A DNA stretch of 64,000 nucleotides from Flavobacterium magnum (GCF_003055625.1 NZ_CP028811.1:2294001-2358000), one strand, 5' to 3'. Counted from the stretch's first letter, positions 33,008-41,279 are shown. Made by a program: numbers and translations. The notes: a model not told the origin generated them from the sequence alone.

Positions 33008-33514
33008 TTATTTTTCGGTTCTGTGGGTCGATACCACTCCGGTAGTCCTGTCAGAATAAATGTTGTCCTTCACATGGGTTAACGATTTGAAAATGATAAA
33101 TGATACATCTTTTAAAGTTTCCCTGTCCTGGATCGAGACGGTATGCCCGGAGTTTTTAACCCGATACAAATCCACTTCGTCCTTGATACTGATCAAATTG
33201 CTCAAATCGCTTACGAACCCGTAAGTGATCACGGCATTGTCCGGGATTTTGGAAAAGTTTACAGGACCGAGCCAATCGCGCCGCGCTCCGGACTGCACCG
33301 CTATATAACACTCCTTATCCCAGGTTGGGAACCGAAAGCCACCGCCTGATTTTGCACAGCTGATGGTGTCATTCCCGCAAACCAGGGAAACGCTGACGTG
33401 CCGGAGCGATTTGGTTTTCCCATTTTCGTATACAACGAACGGGTGCACGACATCATGTTGTTGGCCTGCAGCGCCGGCAAAAGCCATCAGCAGTATGAAC
33501 GCAAGGTTTTTCAT
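33008..33514 (-). CDS. Hypothetical exported protein
   Basis: A 168-residue protein starting MKNLAFILLMAFAGAAGQQH, a good signal peptide; an in-frame ATG two codons earlier (33520) is equally possible. The mature part has two cysteines (CGND and SCAKS) that may form a disulphide, and is otherwise beta-rich and polar. I do not recognise it. It heads the minus-strand run of three exported unknown proteins and is divergent from the phosphohexomutase gene. Confidence 0.7.
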   Translation of the reverse strand: MKNLAFILLMAFAGAAGQQHDVVHPFVVYENGKTKSLRHVSVSLVCGNDTISCAKSGGGFRFPTWDKECYIAVQSGARRDWLGPVNFSKIPDNAVITYGFVSDLSNLISIKDEVDLYRVKNSGHTVSIQDRETLKDVSFIIFKSLTHVKDNIYSDRTTGVVSTHRTEK

Positions 33515-33778
33515 AGTCATTTTTGTTTTGGTGCCAGGCCAAAATTTAACGGGTTTGCATGGCAGGAGCTTTTTCACCTTGCGGTTTTTTTAATTGCTGT
33601 TGTTTGGCTGTTTGTATCGGACCGTCGCGAATGCTTAGTATTATCTGTGTCACCGACAACTACCGGCAATTTTCAAATGTAACAAAAAAAGATTACGCGC
33701 CGACCAGGCAAATACAATTAGGACCGGTGTATAAGGGAGGGTTGATAGTATCCGGATACCAACTCACAAAAGAACTCC

Positions 33779-33786
33779 TATATTTG
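33779..33786 (+). promoter_or_regulatory. -7 element of the phosphohexomutase gene
   Basis: TATATTTG matches TAnnTTTG and lies 18 bases before the ATG at 33804; the leader would be only about 10 bases. Confidence 0.5.
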
Positions 33787-33803
33787 CACAAAACAAACCA
33801 ATT

Positions 33804-35207
33804 ATGACTCTAATCAAATCCATTTCAGGCATCCGCGGTACCATCGGTGGGAAAACCGGTGATAACCTCACGCCGGTTGATGCCGTGAAGTTTGCTTCGG
33901 CATACGGCACCTTCTTGAAAAACAGTATCGACACTTCCCAAAGGGAAAATAAAAAACTGGCCGTAGTCATTGGTCGGGATGCGCGCATATCGGGTCCCAT
34001 GATCCACAATCTCGTCGTCAATACACTGATTGGCCTGGGCATCGATGTGATTGACCTCGGACTTTCGACTACACCGACGGTCGAAGTGGCTGTGCCTTTA
34101 GAGCTGGCTGACGGCGGGATCATCCTGACAGCTTCCCACAACCCCAAACAATGGAATGCCCTGAAGTTGCTTAATGCGAAAGGCGAATTCCTGAGTGGTG
34201 CCGATGGTGCGAAAATCCTTGAGATTGCTGAAGCCGAAGCGTTCGATTTTTCAGACGTGGATAACCTGGGTGAAATCACTTCCAATGATGCCTATATGGA
34301 TATGCATATCGATGAGGTACTCAATTTGCCGCTCGTGGATGTCGAAGCCGTGAAAGCAGCGAAGTTCAAGGTGGTCGTCGATGGCGTGAATTCGTCGGGT
34401 GGTATCATTGTCCCGATGGTGCTCGAACAGATGGGCGTCGAAGTGGTCAAGCTGTATTGCGAACCCAACGGACATTTCCCGCACAATCCGGAGCCGCTGA
34501 AGGAACACCTCACGGACATCTGTGAGTTGGTTGTCAAGGAGCAAGCCGATCTGGGTATCGTTGTCGATCCGGACGTGGACAGGCTCGCTTTTATCAGCGA
34601 AGACGGCGAGATGTTCGGTGAGGAGTACACACTAGTTGCGGTCGCCGATTACGTGCTAAGTAAAACGCCGGGCAACACGGTATCGAATTTGTCGTCCTCG
34701 CGCGCGCTTCGGGATGTTACCCAAAAGCACAACGGCTCGTACGAAGCCAGCGCGGTCGGTGAGGTCAACGTTGTCGAACTGATGAAGCAGAACAATGCCG
34801 TAATTGGCGGCGAAGGCAATGGTGGGATTATTTACCCCGAATTGCATTACGGACGCGACAGCATCGTGGGCATTGCACTGTTCCTGACCCATCTGGCCAA
34901 TAAGAAGATGAAGGTTTCGGAACTGCGGGCTTCCTATCCACAGTATTACATGAGCAAGAACAAGATCGAGCTGACCCCGCAAATTGACGTGGACGCAATC
35001 CTTGACGCCATGACAAAAAAATACGCTGATGAAAACATTTCCACGATTGATGGGGTCAAGATTGATTTTCCATCCGATTGGGTACACCTGCGCAAATCCA
35101 ATACTGAGCCGATCATCCGCATCTACACTGAAGCGCCTTCGCAACAACAGGCTGATGATTTGGCCGTAAGGATTATGGACGAGATCAGGTCCGTCGCAGG
35201 AATTTGA
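33804..35207 (+). CDS. glmM: Phosphoglucosamine mutase-type phosphohexomutase
   Basis: A 467-residue alpha-D-phosphohexomutase. The phosphoserine loop is TASHNPKQWNALK with catalytic S111, the magnesium loop is DPDVDRLAF (about 252-260), the sugar loop is GEGNGGIIYPEL (about 335-346) and the phosphate loop RKSNTEPIIRIYTEA closes the C-terminus. Bacteroidota versions of this length are usually named GlmM (glucosamine-6-P to glucosamine-1-P, for UDP-GlcNAc), but phosphomannomutase or phosphoglucomutase activity cannot be excluded from sequence. Cytoplasmic. Confidence 0.85.
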   Translation: MTLIKSISGIRGTIGGKTGDNLTPVDAVKFASAYGTFLKNSIDTSQRENKKLAVVIGRDARISGPMIHNLVVNTLIGLGIDVIDLGLSTTPTVEVAVPLELADGGIILTASHNPKQWNALKLLNAKGEFLSGADGAKILEIAEAEAFDFSDVDNLGEITSNDAYMDMHIDEVLNLPLVDVEAVKAAKFKVVVDGVNSSGGIIVPMVLEQMGVEVVKLYCEPNGHFPHNPEPLKEHLTDICELVVKEQADLGIVVDPDVDRLAFISEDGEMFGEEYTLVAVADYVLSKTPGNTVSNLSSSRALRDVTQKHNGSYEASAVGEVNVVELMKQNNAVIGGEGNGGIIYPELHYGRDSIVGIALFLTHLANKKMKVSELRASYPQYYMSKNKIELTPQIDVDAILDAMTKKYADENISTIDGVKIDFPSDWVHLRKSNTEPIIRIYTEAPSQQQADDLAVRIMDEIRSVAGI

Positions 35208-35290
35208 TTCTGATCGGACCTGGGGCGGAACCTGAAAAGAAATTGCCTGGCGGTGAGTTATCTTACATGGAAAGCCGCTGTTGAGCCCGG

Positions 35291-35812
35291 TCATTGTTGG
35301 ATCGTTATGGGGGTGCCTACAGCTACCGCGTCGTATAGTTCGTCAATTTCGTCATCAGTAACGGCTATACAGCCGTGCGTCCAGTCGGTCCAGCGATGGA
35401 ACCTGCCGATGTAGCCCCGGCCGTTCCGCAGTCCGTGAATCTTGATGTCGCCACCCGGCGGTTTTCCAAGACGTGCTGCGGCCGCGCGGTCCGAATCGTC
35501 AGGGTAGGAGATACCCAGATTTTTATGGTACGCGCTGTTGGGATTTTTGGCATTGATGGTATACAAACCTTCGGGTGTTTTCATGTCGCCTTCAGACACT
35601 TTATGCCCAACAGGATTTTTGCCCAATGCAATTGTGTAGGTTTTTATGAGATTGCCGTCAGAATAAGCCTGCAGCTGCCTTTTAGATTTATACACTACGA
35701 TGGAATCGATTCGGGTGCCAGCCGGGAGTTTTTTTTCCGGCCAGAAATAATAAACAGCAGTACAGCATATAACTGATATGAGAGCGTATAGAAGCATTTT
35801 CACAAATTTCAT
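35291..35812 (-). CDS. L,D-transpeptidase (YkuD domain)
   Basis: A 173-residue peptidoglycan-modifying enzyme with one N-terminal membrane anchor or uncleaved signal (about 5-24). The YkuD catalytic signature is complete: H126 in IKIHGL and the THGC motif (145-148) with nucleophile C148, plus LGKNPVGHKVSEGDMKTPEG upstream. It would act in the periplasm, forming 3-3 cross-links or attaching substrates to peptidoglycan. Last gene of a compact four-gene minus-strand unit; a gap of 5 bases separates it from the preceding gene. Confidence 0.9.
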   Translation of the reverse strand: MKFVKMLLYALISVICCTAVYYFWPEKKLPAGTRIDSIVVYKSKRQLQAYSDGNLIKTYTIALGKNPVGHKVSEGDMKTPEGLYTINAKNPNSAYHKNLGISYPDDSDRAAAARLGKPPGGDIKIHGLRNGRGYIGRFHRWTDWTHGCIAVTDDEIDELYDAVAVGTPITIQQ

Positions 35813-35817
35813 TTAAA

Positions 35818-36381
35818 CTATTTAATTTCAAAGTAAATGTATCCGGATGGTTCATTGGCATTCATATCCCTGATTTGTAATGCATCGCCTTTTACGCCAA
35901 TCAGGCTGTAATTTTCTTCATTAAGGTCTTCGCCATCGGTTTTGATAAGGCCAAGCCTTTTTTCAAATATCAGGCATTTTTCGGAAACCGTATAATTACA
36001 GCAACTGCCTAAGAAACCCTGGAAGTCTTCATATACGACCAAATCATTCTTATTGATTACTTTCGCGTCATGCCAGACAGGATAAGCGGTAATCGTGACG
36101 ATGACAGCCCAGAAGATACCGCCCATCATAAAGAAAAACAGAGCGCTTAACATAGAAATCAAGTAAAAGGAGAAATAGATAACGATTTTCCTGAACCGCG
36201 AAAAGTAAAGCTTAAAAAAAGTAACAATCCCTGTCAGGTAAACCGAAACATTCAGGATGTAGGAAAGTTCATGAGTCAAACTGAATCCGATAACTTTCCT
36301 GGCGCTGAAATTCAGCAATGCGGCCATAAGCAGTATAAAATGCAGCCGGGTCAGTTTCTCACAGAATGTTTCTTTGTCCAT
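35818..36381 (-). CDS. Hypothetical membrane protein
   Basis: A 187-residue protein with about four membrane helices in its first 110 residues (for example LHFILLMAALLNFSA, LSYILNVSVYLTGIVTFF, IYFSFYLISMLSALFFFMMGG) and a soluble C-terminal tail of about 70 residues. Not recognised. I chose ATG 36381 (MDKETFCEKL), which overlaps the end of the DUF4184 gene by 31 bases; the frame is open far upstream but within that gene. AT-rich. Context: between DUF4184 and an L,D-transpeptidase. Confidence 0.68.
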   Translation of the reverse strand: MDKETFCEKLTRLHFILLMAALLNFSARKVIGFSLTHELSYILNVSVYLTGIVTFFKLYFSRFRKIVIYFSFYLISMLSALFFFMMGGIFWAVIVTITAYPVWHDAKVINKNDLVVYEDFQGFLGSCCNYTVSEKCLIFEKRLGLIKTDGEDLNEENYSLIGVKGDALQIRDMNANEPSGYIYFEIK

Positions 36382-37073
36382 ACTAATGAAACGATGATTA
36401 ATGATAGCAATACGGAAGCGATTACCGACGCTATAAAACTCCCAATGCCCAGGCTGCCAGTGAATTGCATTCTTAGGCAAAAAATCAGCCCCGCCACCAG
36501 CATTATTGTTAACCAATAGCCTAAAATCTTGTTGTGCGCCGCTTGATAAACAGGCATTTTGTAAATCGCAAAACAAATGACCAGCGCTCCTGATAAGGTG
36601 CTCAAATGCTGCAATATCCGATACCACGGAAAACATTGTATCGCAATTTGTTTTAAGATACTGATTCGTTGCACGAAGTAGCCATGCTCATGCGTAAAAC
36701 TGTCCCAGAAAAGGTGCGATGCAACACCGATAAGCATAGAACATATGACCACGATGAAGTGTTCCCTGAAATACGCATTCCAATCTGCTTTTGCATAAAT
36801 AGCAAACCTGCCCTGAAGATGAGAAGGCAGGTTACTGATCAGTGCTTCCCTGACCAGATTGTGAAAGGCCAGCGCAAGCAGGATACCTAAGGGCAGGTCA
36901 AACCAAAACATTCCTGCGACGGTATGCCCGTAAGTGCCATTTACCCTCATCCGAAGGAAGTATTCGAAATCCGGGGCCATACTGCCCACAATCAGGGCGG
37001 TCAACGAGAACGACTTTTTGGGCAAATAGGCCAGCGGCAACACAATTGCCGGATGGGAAAAGGTAAAAGGCAT
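36351..37073 (-). CDS. DUF4184 family membrane protein
   Basis: A 240-residue integral membrane protein starting MPFTFSHPAIVLPLAYLPKK, typical of DUF4184, with several further helices (WFDLPLGILLALAFHNLV, FIVVICSMLIGVASHLFWDSFTHEHG). The His/Asp-rich motifs (FSHP, SMAPDFEY, SHLFWDSFTHEHG) recall the metal-binding pattern of YdjM-type metal-dependent hydrolase-like membrane proteins. Activity unknown. Its ATG overlaps the stop of the preceding 68-residue gene (TAATG). Confidence 0.82.
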   Translation of the reverse strand: MPFTFSHPAIVLPLAYLPKKSFSLTALIVGSMAPDFEYFLRMRVNGTYGHTVAGMFWFDLPLGILLALAFHNLVREALISNLPSHLQGRFAIYAKADWNAYFREHFIVVICSMLIGVASHLFWDSFTHEHGYFVQRISILKQIAIQCFPWYRILQHLSTLSGALVICFAIYKMPVYQAAHNKILGYWLTIMLVAGLIFCLRMQFTGSLGIGSFIASVIASVLLSLIIVSLVWTKKHSVRN

Positions 37074-37279
37074 TATTGTTTCTGCTTCAAATAATAAGTC
37101 GTCAAAGTCCTCGCCCAATAGCGTGGCACCTGGTAAACCTGCTGCAGCATCGTCACGGTGTCATTAGACTTTTTGGCCGCCGTGTTGAAGTCATCCATAA
37201 TAACTACCCATTCGGCGAGTTTTTTTCCTGTCTTTTCAATGACCTGCTCATCGGTCACATCCCAGTAATCTGTTTTCAT
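37073..37279 (-). CDS. Small DUF4287-like protein
   Basis: A 68-residue helical protein whose EKTGKKLAEWVVIMDD core resembles the KTGK-x-x-x-EW motif of DUF4287-type small domains. The C-terminal half (VTMLQQVYQVPRYWARTLTTYYLKQ) fits the second half of that domain. Function unknown. It is the first gene of the minus-strand unit ending with the L,D-transpeptidase, joined to DUF4184 by a TAATG overlap. Confidence 0.65.
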   Translation of the reverse strand: MKTDYWDVTDEQVIEKTGKKLAEWVVIMDDFNTAAKKSNDTVTMLQQVYQVPRYWARTLTTYYLKQKQ

Positions 37280-37389
37280 CGCAAATGATTTAAGTATTTA
37301 AATGTATAAAAAACCGGTCGACACTTCGGCGTTTCATAATGTTTTTTTAAAATTTAACAGGATTCCGGCACAAATGGGGTTATCGGGTT

Positions 37390-37397
37390 TATATTTG
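37390..37397 (+). promoter_or_regulatory. -7 element of the DUF4197 pair
   Basis: TATATTTG matches TAnnTTTG, 20 bases before the ATG at 37417. Confidence 0.5.
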
Positions 37398-37416
37398 TGT
37401 TGCTAAAGAAAACGCT

Positions 37417-38139
37417 ATGAAAAAAATACTCTTGTTGTTGCTCGTCTTCCCCCTGGCCGGCAACGCCCAGCTGAAAGGCATTTTAAAGAAAGCATCCGAT
37501 AAAGTGGAATCGGTGACCAAAGGGAACAGCGGCGTAGACATCGGCGCGGGCCTCAAGGAAGCGCTGAACAAAGGCGTCACTGAGCAGGTTTCCAAACTCA
37601 CTGCCAGGGACGGCTTTTACAAAAATGAGGCCGTCAGGATCCTGATGCCTGCCGAACTGCAGCAAGTGGACAAGACCCTTCGCAAGATGGGTATGGCGAA
37701 GCTCGCCGATGAAGGCATCCTGATGCTGAATCGTGCCGCGGAAGATGCGGTGAAGGAAGCCACGCCGATATTTATCGATGCCATTAAGGGGATTACGATC
37801 AAAGATGCGAAAAACATCCTCATGGGAGATGACAACGCGGCTACCGTATACCTTCAGTCTGAGACCACGGCGCCGCTGTATGCGAAGTTCCTTCCTGTCG
37901 TGCGTCAATCCATCGGGAAAGTTGGGGCCGATGTCGTTTGGGCTTCGATCATAAGGAAATACAACAGTGTCCCGTTGGTGACCAAAGTCAATCCCGACAT
38001 CAATGATTATGTCACTAATAGAGCGCTCGACGGCGTGTTTAAGATGATTACCGTCGAAGAGAAAAATATCCGCAACAACCTGGATTCCCGCACCTCAGAT
38101 TTACTGCGCAAAGTGTTTGCGATGCAGGACCATAAATAA
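37417..38139 (+). CDS. DUF4197 protein, exported (copy 1)
   Basis: A 240-residue protein of the DUF4197 family, helical, with a signal peptide (MKKILLLLLVFPLAGNAQ) cut by signal peptidase I. Family phrases: GLKEALNKGVTEQVSKLT, DGFYKNEAVRILMPAELQQV, NRAAEDAVKEATPIF and DAKNILMGDDNAAT. Periplasmic, role unknown. The next gene, 6 bases downstream, is a close paralogue, so this is a tandem duplication. Confidence 0.88.
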   Translation: MKKILLLLLVFPLAGNAQLKGILKKASDKVESVTKGNSGVDIGAGLKEALNKGVTEQVSKLTARDGFYKNEAVRILMPAELQQVDKTLRKMGMAKLADEGILMLNRAAEDAVKEATPIFIDAIKGITIKDAKNILMGDDNAATVYLQSETTAPLYAKFLPVVRQSIGKVGADVVWASIIRKYNSVPLVTKVNPDINDYVTNRALDGVFKMITVEEKNIRNNLDSRTSDLLRKVFAMQDHK

Positions 38140-38145
38140 AACCAT

Positions 38146-38847
38146 ATGAAAAAGATTTTCGCATTGCTGCTCATTTTTACGTTGTCTTCCTGTGCTGAAC
38201 TGCAACAGGTTGCGAGTCAGTATCCTCAGTTGGGCGGACTCGGGAATGCCGATATCGCCGCAGGACTGCGTGAAGCACTCAACAATGGCATTTCTAAACA
38301 GGTCACAAAGCTGACCGCCACCGACGGATTTTTCAAAAACGAAGCCGTAAAGATTTTGCTGCCGCCCGAATTGCAGAAAGTTGACAACACGCTGCGCAAG
38401 ATTGGTTTGTCTAGTCTCGCTGACGAGGGACTGAAAGTATTGAACCGCGCTGCCGAGAGCGCCGTCAAGGAAGCTACGCCAATATTTGTGACGGCAGTGA
38501 AGAACATCACCTTCAATGACGCCAAAAACATACTGCTGGGCAACGACAGTGCCGCAACGTCTTATCTTGAAGGCGCAACAACTTCGGCGTTGTATGCGAA
38601 GTTTAGCCCGGTAGTCCAGTCGTCTCTGGCCAAAGTGGGGGCAGACAAGGTCTGGGCCAATATCATCACCAAATACAATGCGGTACCTTTGACCAACGAT
38701 GTCAATCCGGATCTCAAGGATTACGTAACGCGGGAAGCGCTGAAAGGCGTTTTTAAAATGATTGCCGTGGAAGAAAAAGATATTCGAACCAACCTGAGCG
38801 CGCGGTCAAGCGACTTGCTGCGACGCGTATTTGCAATGCAGGATTGA
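38146..38847 (+). CDS. DUF4197 lipoprotein (copy 2)
   Basis: A 233-residue paralogue of the preceding gene, matching it through nearly the whole length (GLREALNNGISKQVTKLT, DGFFKNEAVKILLPPELQKV, NRAAESAVKEATPIF, DAKNILLGNDSAAT). The N-terminus differs in kind: MKKIFALLLIFTLSSC ends in a lipobox (LSSC, C16), so this copy should be lipid-anchored whereas copy 1 is soluble. Same operon, same strand. Confidence 0.88.
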   Translation: MKKIFALLLIFTLSSCAELQQVASQYPQLGGLGNADIAAGLREALNNGISKQVTKLTATDGFFKNEAVKILLPPELQKVDNTLRKIGLSSLADEGLKVLNRAAESAVKEATPIFVTAVKNITFNDAKNILLGNDSAATSYLEGATTSALYAKFSPVVQSSLAKVGADKVWANIITKYNAVPLTNDVNPDLKDYVTREALKGVFKMIAVEEKDIRTNLSARSSDLLRRVFAMQD

Positions 38848-38911
38848 CCTCCCGATCACCTGCTAACAAATAAATAACAGAGTGTTAACATATTGATTCT
38901 GAAAAATGTAT

Positions 38912-38993
38912 GATATTTGTACCATAATATGCACTCATATTGGTTTGGTTAGTTAGAGTTTTAAGGAGCCGGGATTTATTCCGGCTCTTTTTA
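38912..38993 (+). ncRNA. Candidate short RNA ending in an intrinsic terminator
   Basis: After the DUF4197 pair a promoter-like arrangement TTG (38893-38895), 16 bases, GATATTTG (38912-38919) precedes about 70 non-coding bases that end in a good terminator at 38966-38993. It might be an independent small RNA, or the terminator may just serve the DUF4197 operon. No open frame of note. Confidence 0.28.
38966..38993 (+). terminator. Intrinsic terminator
   Basis: GAGCCGG (38966-38972), loop GATTTATT, CCGGCTC (38981-38987), followed by TTTTTATTTT. Confidence 0.82.
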
Positions 38994-39010
38994 TTTTGAT
39001 GACATCCGAT

Positions 39011-39808
39011 TTACGAAATGCGTTCCTGCAACTGTCTAAAGTAGGCAAACGCCTTTACCAAACGCGTGCCGTACCATGAAAACATCTCGCCATCCACAAA
39101 GACAACCTTGGCGTGGTGTGTGCAGCGGCCCACCTCGAAGGCGTCCTGTTCATTGAATGGATAAGGCTCTGAGGACAGGAACACGATTTCAGGGTCGCCC
39201 TGTATCCGGATCTTTTGGATGTGCACTTCAGGATAACGCCCCTTGTCCGAATAGATGTTCGCGAAGCGGTTCGTTGACAGCATTTCGTTGATAAAATTAT
39301 CGCTGCCGACAGCCATCCACGGATTTTTCCAGATAAAATAAGCCGCTTTCCGAATAGGGACGTCTTTTACGAAACGATCAAAATCCTGTTTAGCGTGGTT
39401 GATCTTGTCAATCCACTTGCGCGCTTCGGTACGGCGGTTGAATAACATGCCCAATTGCGAAATCATCTCCAGGCTGTCTTCCAAGGTCACAATTTCCGTC
39501 ACCCAGACCGGTGCAATCCCGCGCAGTGAAGCTACAATCTCCGGTGTATTCTCTTCTTTGTTGCAGATGATGATATCGGGTTGAAGGAGTCGTATTTTTT
39601 CGACGTGCACCTTTTTGGTGCCGCCAACAATTTTTTTTGTCGATTTCAGGTGAAACGGGTGCACACAGAATTTCGTAATCCCTACGAGTTGTTCCTCAAG
39701 GCCCAGGTCATACAGCATTTCGGTCTGCGAGGGCACCAGGGACACGATGCGTGACGGCGCTTTTTCAAAAGTGAATACTTGGCCAAGCTGGTCTTTAAAT
39801 TCAGGCAT
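39011..39808 (-). CDS. Helical backbone metal receptor (BtuF/FepB-like) without signal peptide
   Basis: A 265-residue protein with the class III periplasmic-binding-protein fold used for cobalamin and iron complexes: RIVSLVPSQTEMLYDLGLEEQLVGIT (about 20-45), KIRLLQPDIIICNKEENTPE and a long linking helix. The recognisable start MPEFKDQLGQVFTFE leaves no room for a signal peptide, so it appears cytoplasmic, and no BtuC/BtuD genes are near. Such signal-less members are common in flavobacteria and of uncertain role. ATG 39808 chosen; the upstream frame reaches into the rlmH promoter. Confidence 0.82.
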   Translation of the reverse strand: MPEFKDQLGQVFTFEKAPSRIVSLVPSQTEMLYDLGLEEQLVGITKFCVHPFHLKSTKKIVGGTKKVHVEKIRLLQPDIIICNKEENTPEIVASLRGIAPVWVTEIVTLEDSLEMISQLGMLFNRRTEARKWIDKINHAKQDFDRFVKDVPIRKAAYFIWKNPWMAVGSDNFINEMLSTNRFANIYSDKGRYPEVHIQKIRIQGDPEIVFLSSEPYPFNEQDAFEVGRCTHHAKVVFVDGEMFSWYGTRLVKAFAYFRQLQERIS

Positions 39809-39836
39809 CGGAAAAAATTTAGCCAAAAATACTAAA

Positions 39837-39844
39837 TAACTTTG
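39837..39844 (+). promoter_or_regulatory. -7 element of rlmH
   Basis: TAACTTTG matches TAnnTTTG, 28 bases before the ATG at 39872. Confidence 0.55.
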
Positions 39845-39871
39845 CACCTTTGCAGGACCAATTCGCATGAT

Positions 39872-40345
39872 ATGAACATCAGGCTGCTCGCCATCGGGAA
39901 AACGGACAACAGTCATTTACAGTCGCTGATCGAAGAATATATGAAGCGCCTGTCATTTTATATCCGGTTTGAGCTCGAGGTCATACCCGACGTCAAGAAC
40001 GCCAGGAACCTTTCCGAAGCGTTGCAGAAAGAGAAGGAAGGTGAGCAGATCCTGTCGAAAATCCAGCCCACCGACCAATTGATCCTACTTGATGAAAACG
40101 GCAAGAGTTTTTCCAGTGTCGCTTTTTCGGGGGAGTTACAGAAGAAAATGAATTCCGGCGTGAAGACGCTTGTGTTTGTTATCGGCGGGCCCTATGGTTT
40201 CTCTGATGCGGTATATGCCAAGGCGTCGGGGAAAATATCGCTTTCGCAGATGACTTTCTCCCACCAGATGGTGCGCCTGTTCTTTATCGAGCAGTTGTAT
40301 CGCGGCTTTACGATTCTCAGAAATGAACCTTACCACCACCAATAA
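39872..40345 (+). CDS. rlmH: 23S rRNA (pseudouridine-1915 N3) methyltransferase
   Basis: A 157-residue SPOUT methyltransferase acting on helix 69 of 23S rRNA in 70S ribosomes, using S-adenosylmethionine. Family marks: MNIRLLAIGKTDNSHLQSLIEEY, LILLDENGKSFSSVAFSGEL, the knot motif FVIGGPYGFSDAVY and the C-terminal SLSQMTFSHQMVRLFFIEQL with YRGFTILRNEPYHH. Length is as expected (about 155). ATG 39872 gives the family N-terminus. The window also encodes an RluD-type enzyme, which would make the pseudouridine that RlmH methylates. Confidence 0.96.
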   Translation: MNIRLLAIGKTDNSHLQSLIEEYMKRLSFYIRFELEVIPDVKNARNLSEALQKEKEGEQILSKIQPTDQLILLDENGKSFSSVAFSGELQKKMNSGVKTLVFVIGGPYGFSDAVYAKASGKISLSQMTFSHQMVRLFFIEQLYRGFTILRNEPYHHQ

Positions 40346-40360
40346 TCCTGAGTGTAAGAG

Positions 40361-41191
40361 CTAATTTTTCGGGGAAGCCAAATTGAATAAGGCAATGGCT
40401 TCAACCGCCTCCTTGACATCGTGCACGCGCAGGATATTCGCGCCTTTGGTCAATGCCATCGTATTTAACACTGTGGTTCCGTTAAGCGCGTCGGTATTGC
40501 TGATATTGAGCGCTTTATAAATCATGGACTTTCTCGAAATCCCAACCAGTATCGGCAGGTTCAGAAACTGCAAGCGGTCGCTTTCACGAAGCAGCTCGTA
40601 GTTCTGTGGCAGCGTTTTGGCAAACCCGAAACCCGGATCGATAATCAGATCGCTGATGCCGTGACGCCTCGCTTCGGCCACCTTTTCCGAAAAATAAAAA
40701 ACCACCTCGCGACTTATGTTGTCGTATAGGGCCAAACCCTGCATCGTTTTTGGGTCACCTTTCATATGCATCATTATATAAGGTACGCGAAGGTTCGCCA
40801 CCGTCGGCATCATATCCGGGTCCAGATTGCCTGCCGATATGTCGTTGACAATTGCCGCACCTGACGCGACAGCGGCTTCTGCGACGCGACTTCGGAACGT
40901 ATCTACGGAAATCAGCGCATCGGGAAAATGTTTTAAGATGGAGCGTATGGCAGGCACAACACGGTTGATCTCATCGGCTTCGGTGACGAGGGCAGCGCCC
41001 GGCTTGCTTGAGTAGCCGCCGACGTCAATAAAATGTGCGCCCTCCGAAAGCATTTTTTCGGTTTGTGCCAGAAGCGCCCCGTCGGAATCAAATCGGCCGC
41101 CATCAAAAAATGAATCCGGCGTGACGTTCAGGATGCCCATAACTTTCGGCACGCTCAGGTCGATGAGATTTCCTTTGCAATTGATGGTCAT
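40361..41191 (-). CDS. folP: Dihydropteroate synthase
   Basis: A 276-residue enzyme of folate synthesis, joining p-aminobenzoate to dihydropterin pyrophosphate. Signature stretches are VMGILNVTPDSFFDGGRF (about 17-34), FIDVGGYSSKPGA, ISVDTFRSRVAEAA, IVNDISAGN and the C-terminal GISRKSMI, plus LRVHDVKEAVEAI, which supplies the terminal binding His. Cytoplasmic. Divergent from the DUF1599 gene with overlapping promoter elements. Confidence 0.95.
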   Translation of the reverse strand: MTINCKGNLIDLSVPKVMGILNVTPDSFFDGGRFDSDGALLAQTEKMLSEGAHFIDVGGYSSKPGAALVTEADEINRVVPAIRSILKHFPDALISVDTFRSRVAEAAVASGAAIVNDISAGNLDPDMMPTVANLRVPYIMMHMKGDPKTMQGLALYDNISREVVFYFSEKVAEARRHGISDLIIDPGFGFAKTLPQNYELLRESDRLQFLNLPILVGISRKSMIYKALNISNTDALNGTTVLNTMALTKGANILRVHDVKEAVEAIALFNLASPKN

Positions 41192-41219
41192 ATGGTCGGT
41201 TTTACGTTGTGGTTGCGAC

Positions 41220-41272
41220 TTTGTACTTCAATCTTATTTCCCTACTTTTGGAAAAATTACAAAACAAAGATA
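41220..41272. promoter_or_regulatory. Overlapping divergent promoters of folP and the DUF1599 gene
   Basis: Plus strand: TTTG (41220-41223), 19-base spacer, TACTTTTG (41243-41250), full consensus, start about 23 bases before the DUF1599 ATG (41280). Minus strand: TATCTTTG read from 41272 to 41265, giving folP a leader of about 65 bases. The two -7 words are only 14 bases apart. Confidence 0.65.
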
Positions 41273-41279
41273 CACCGAA

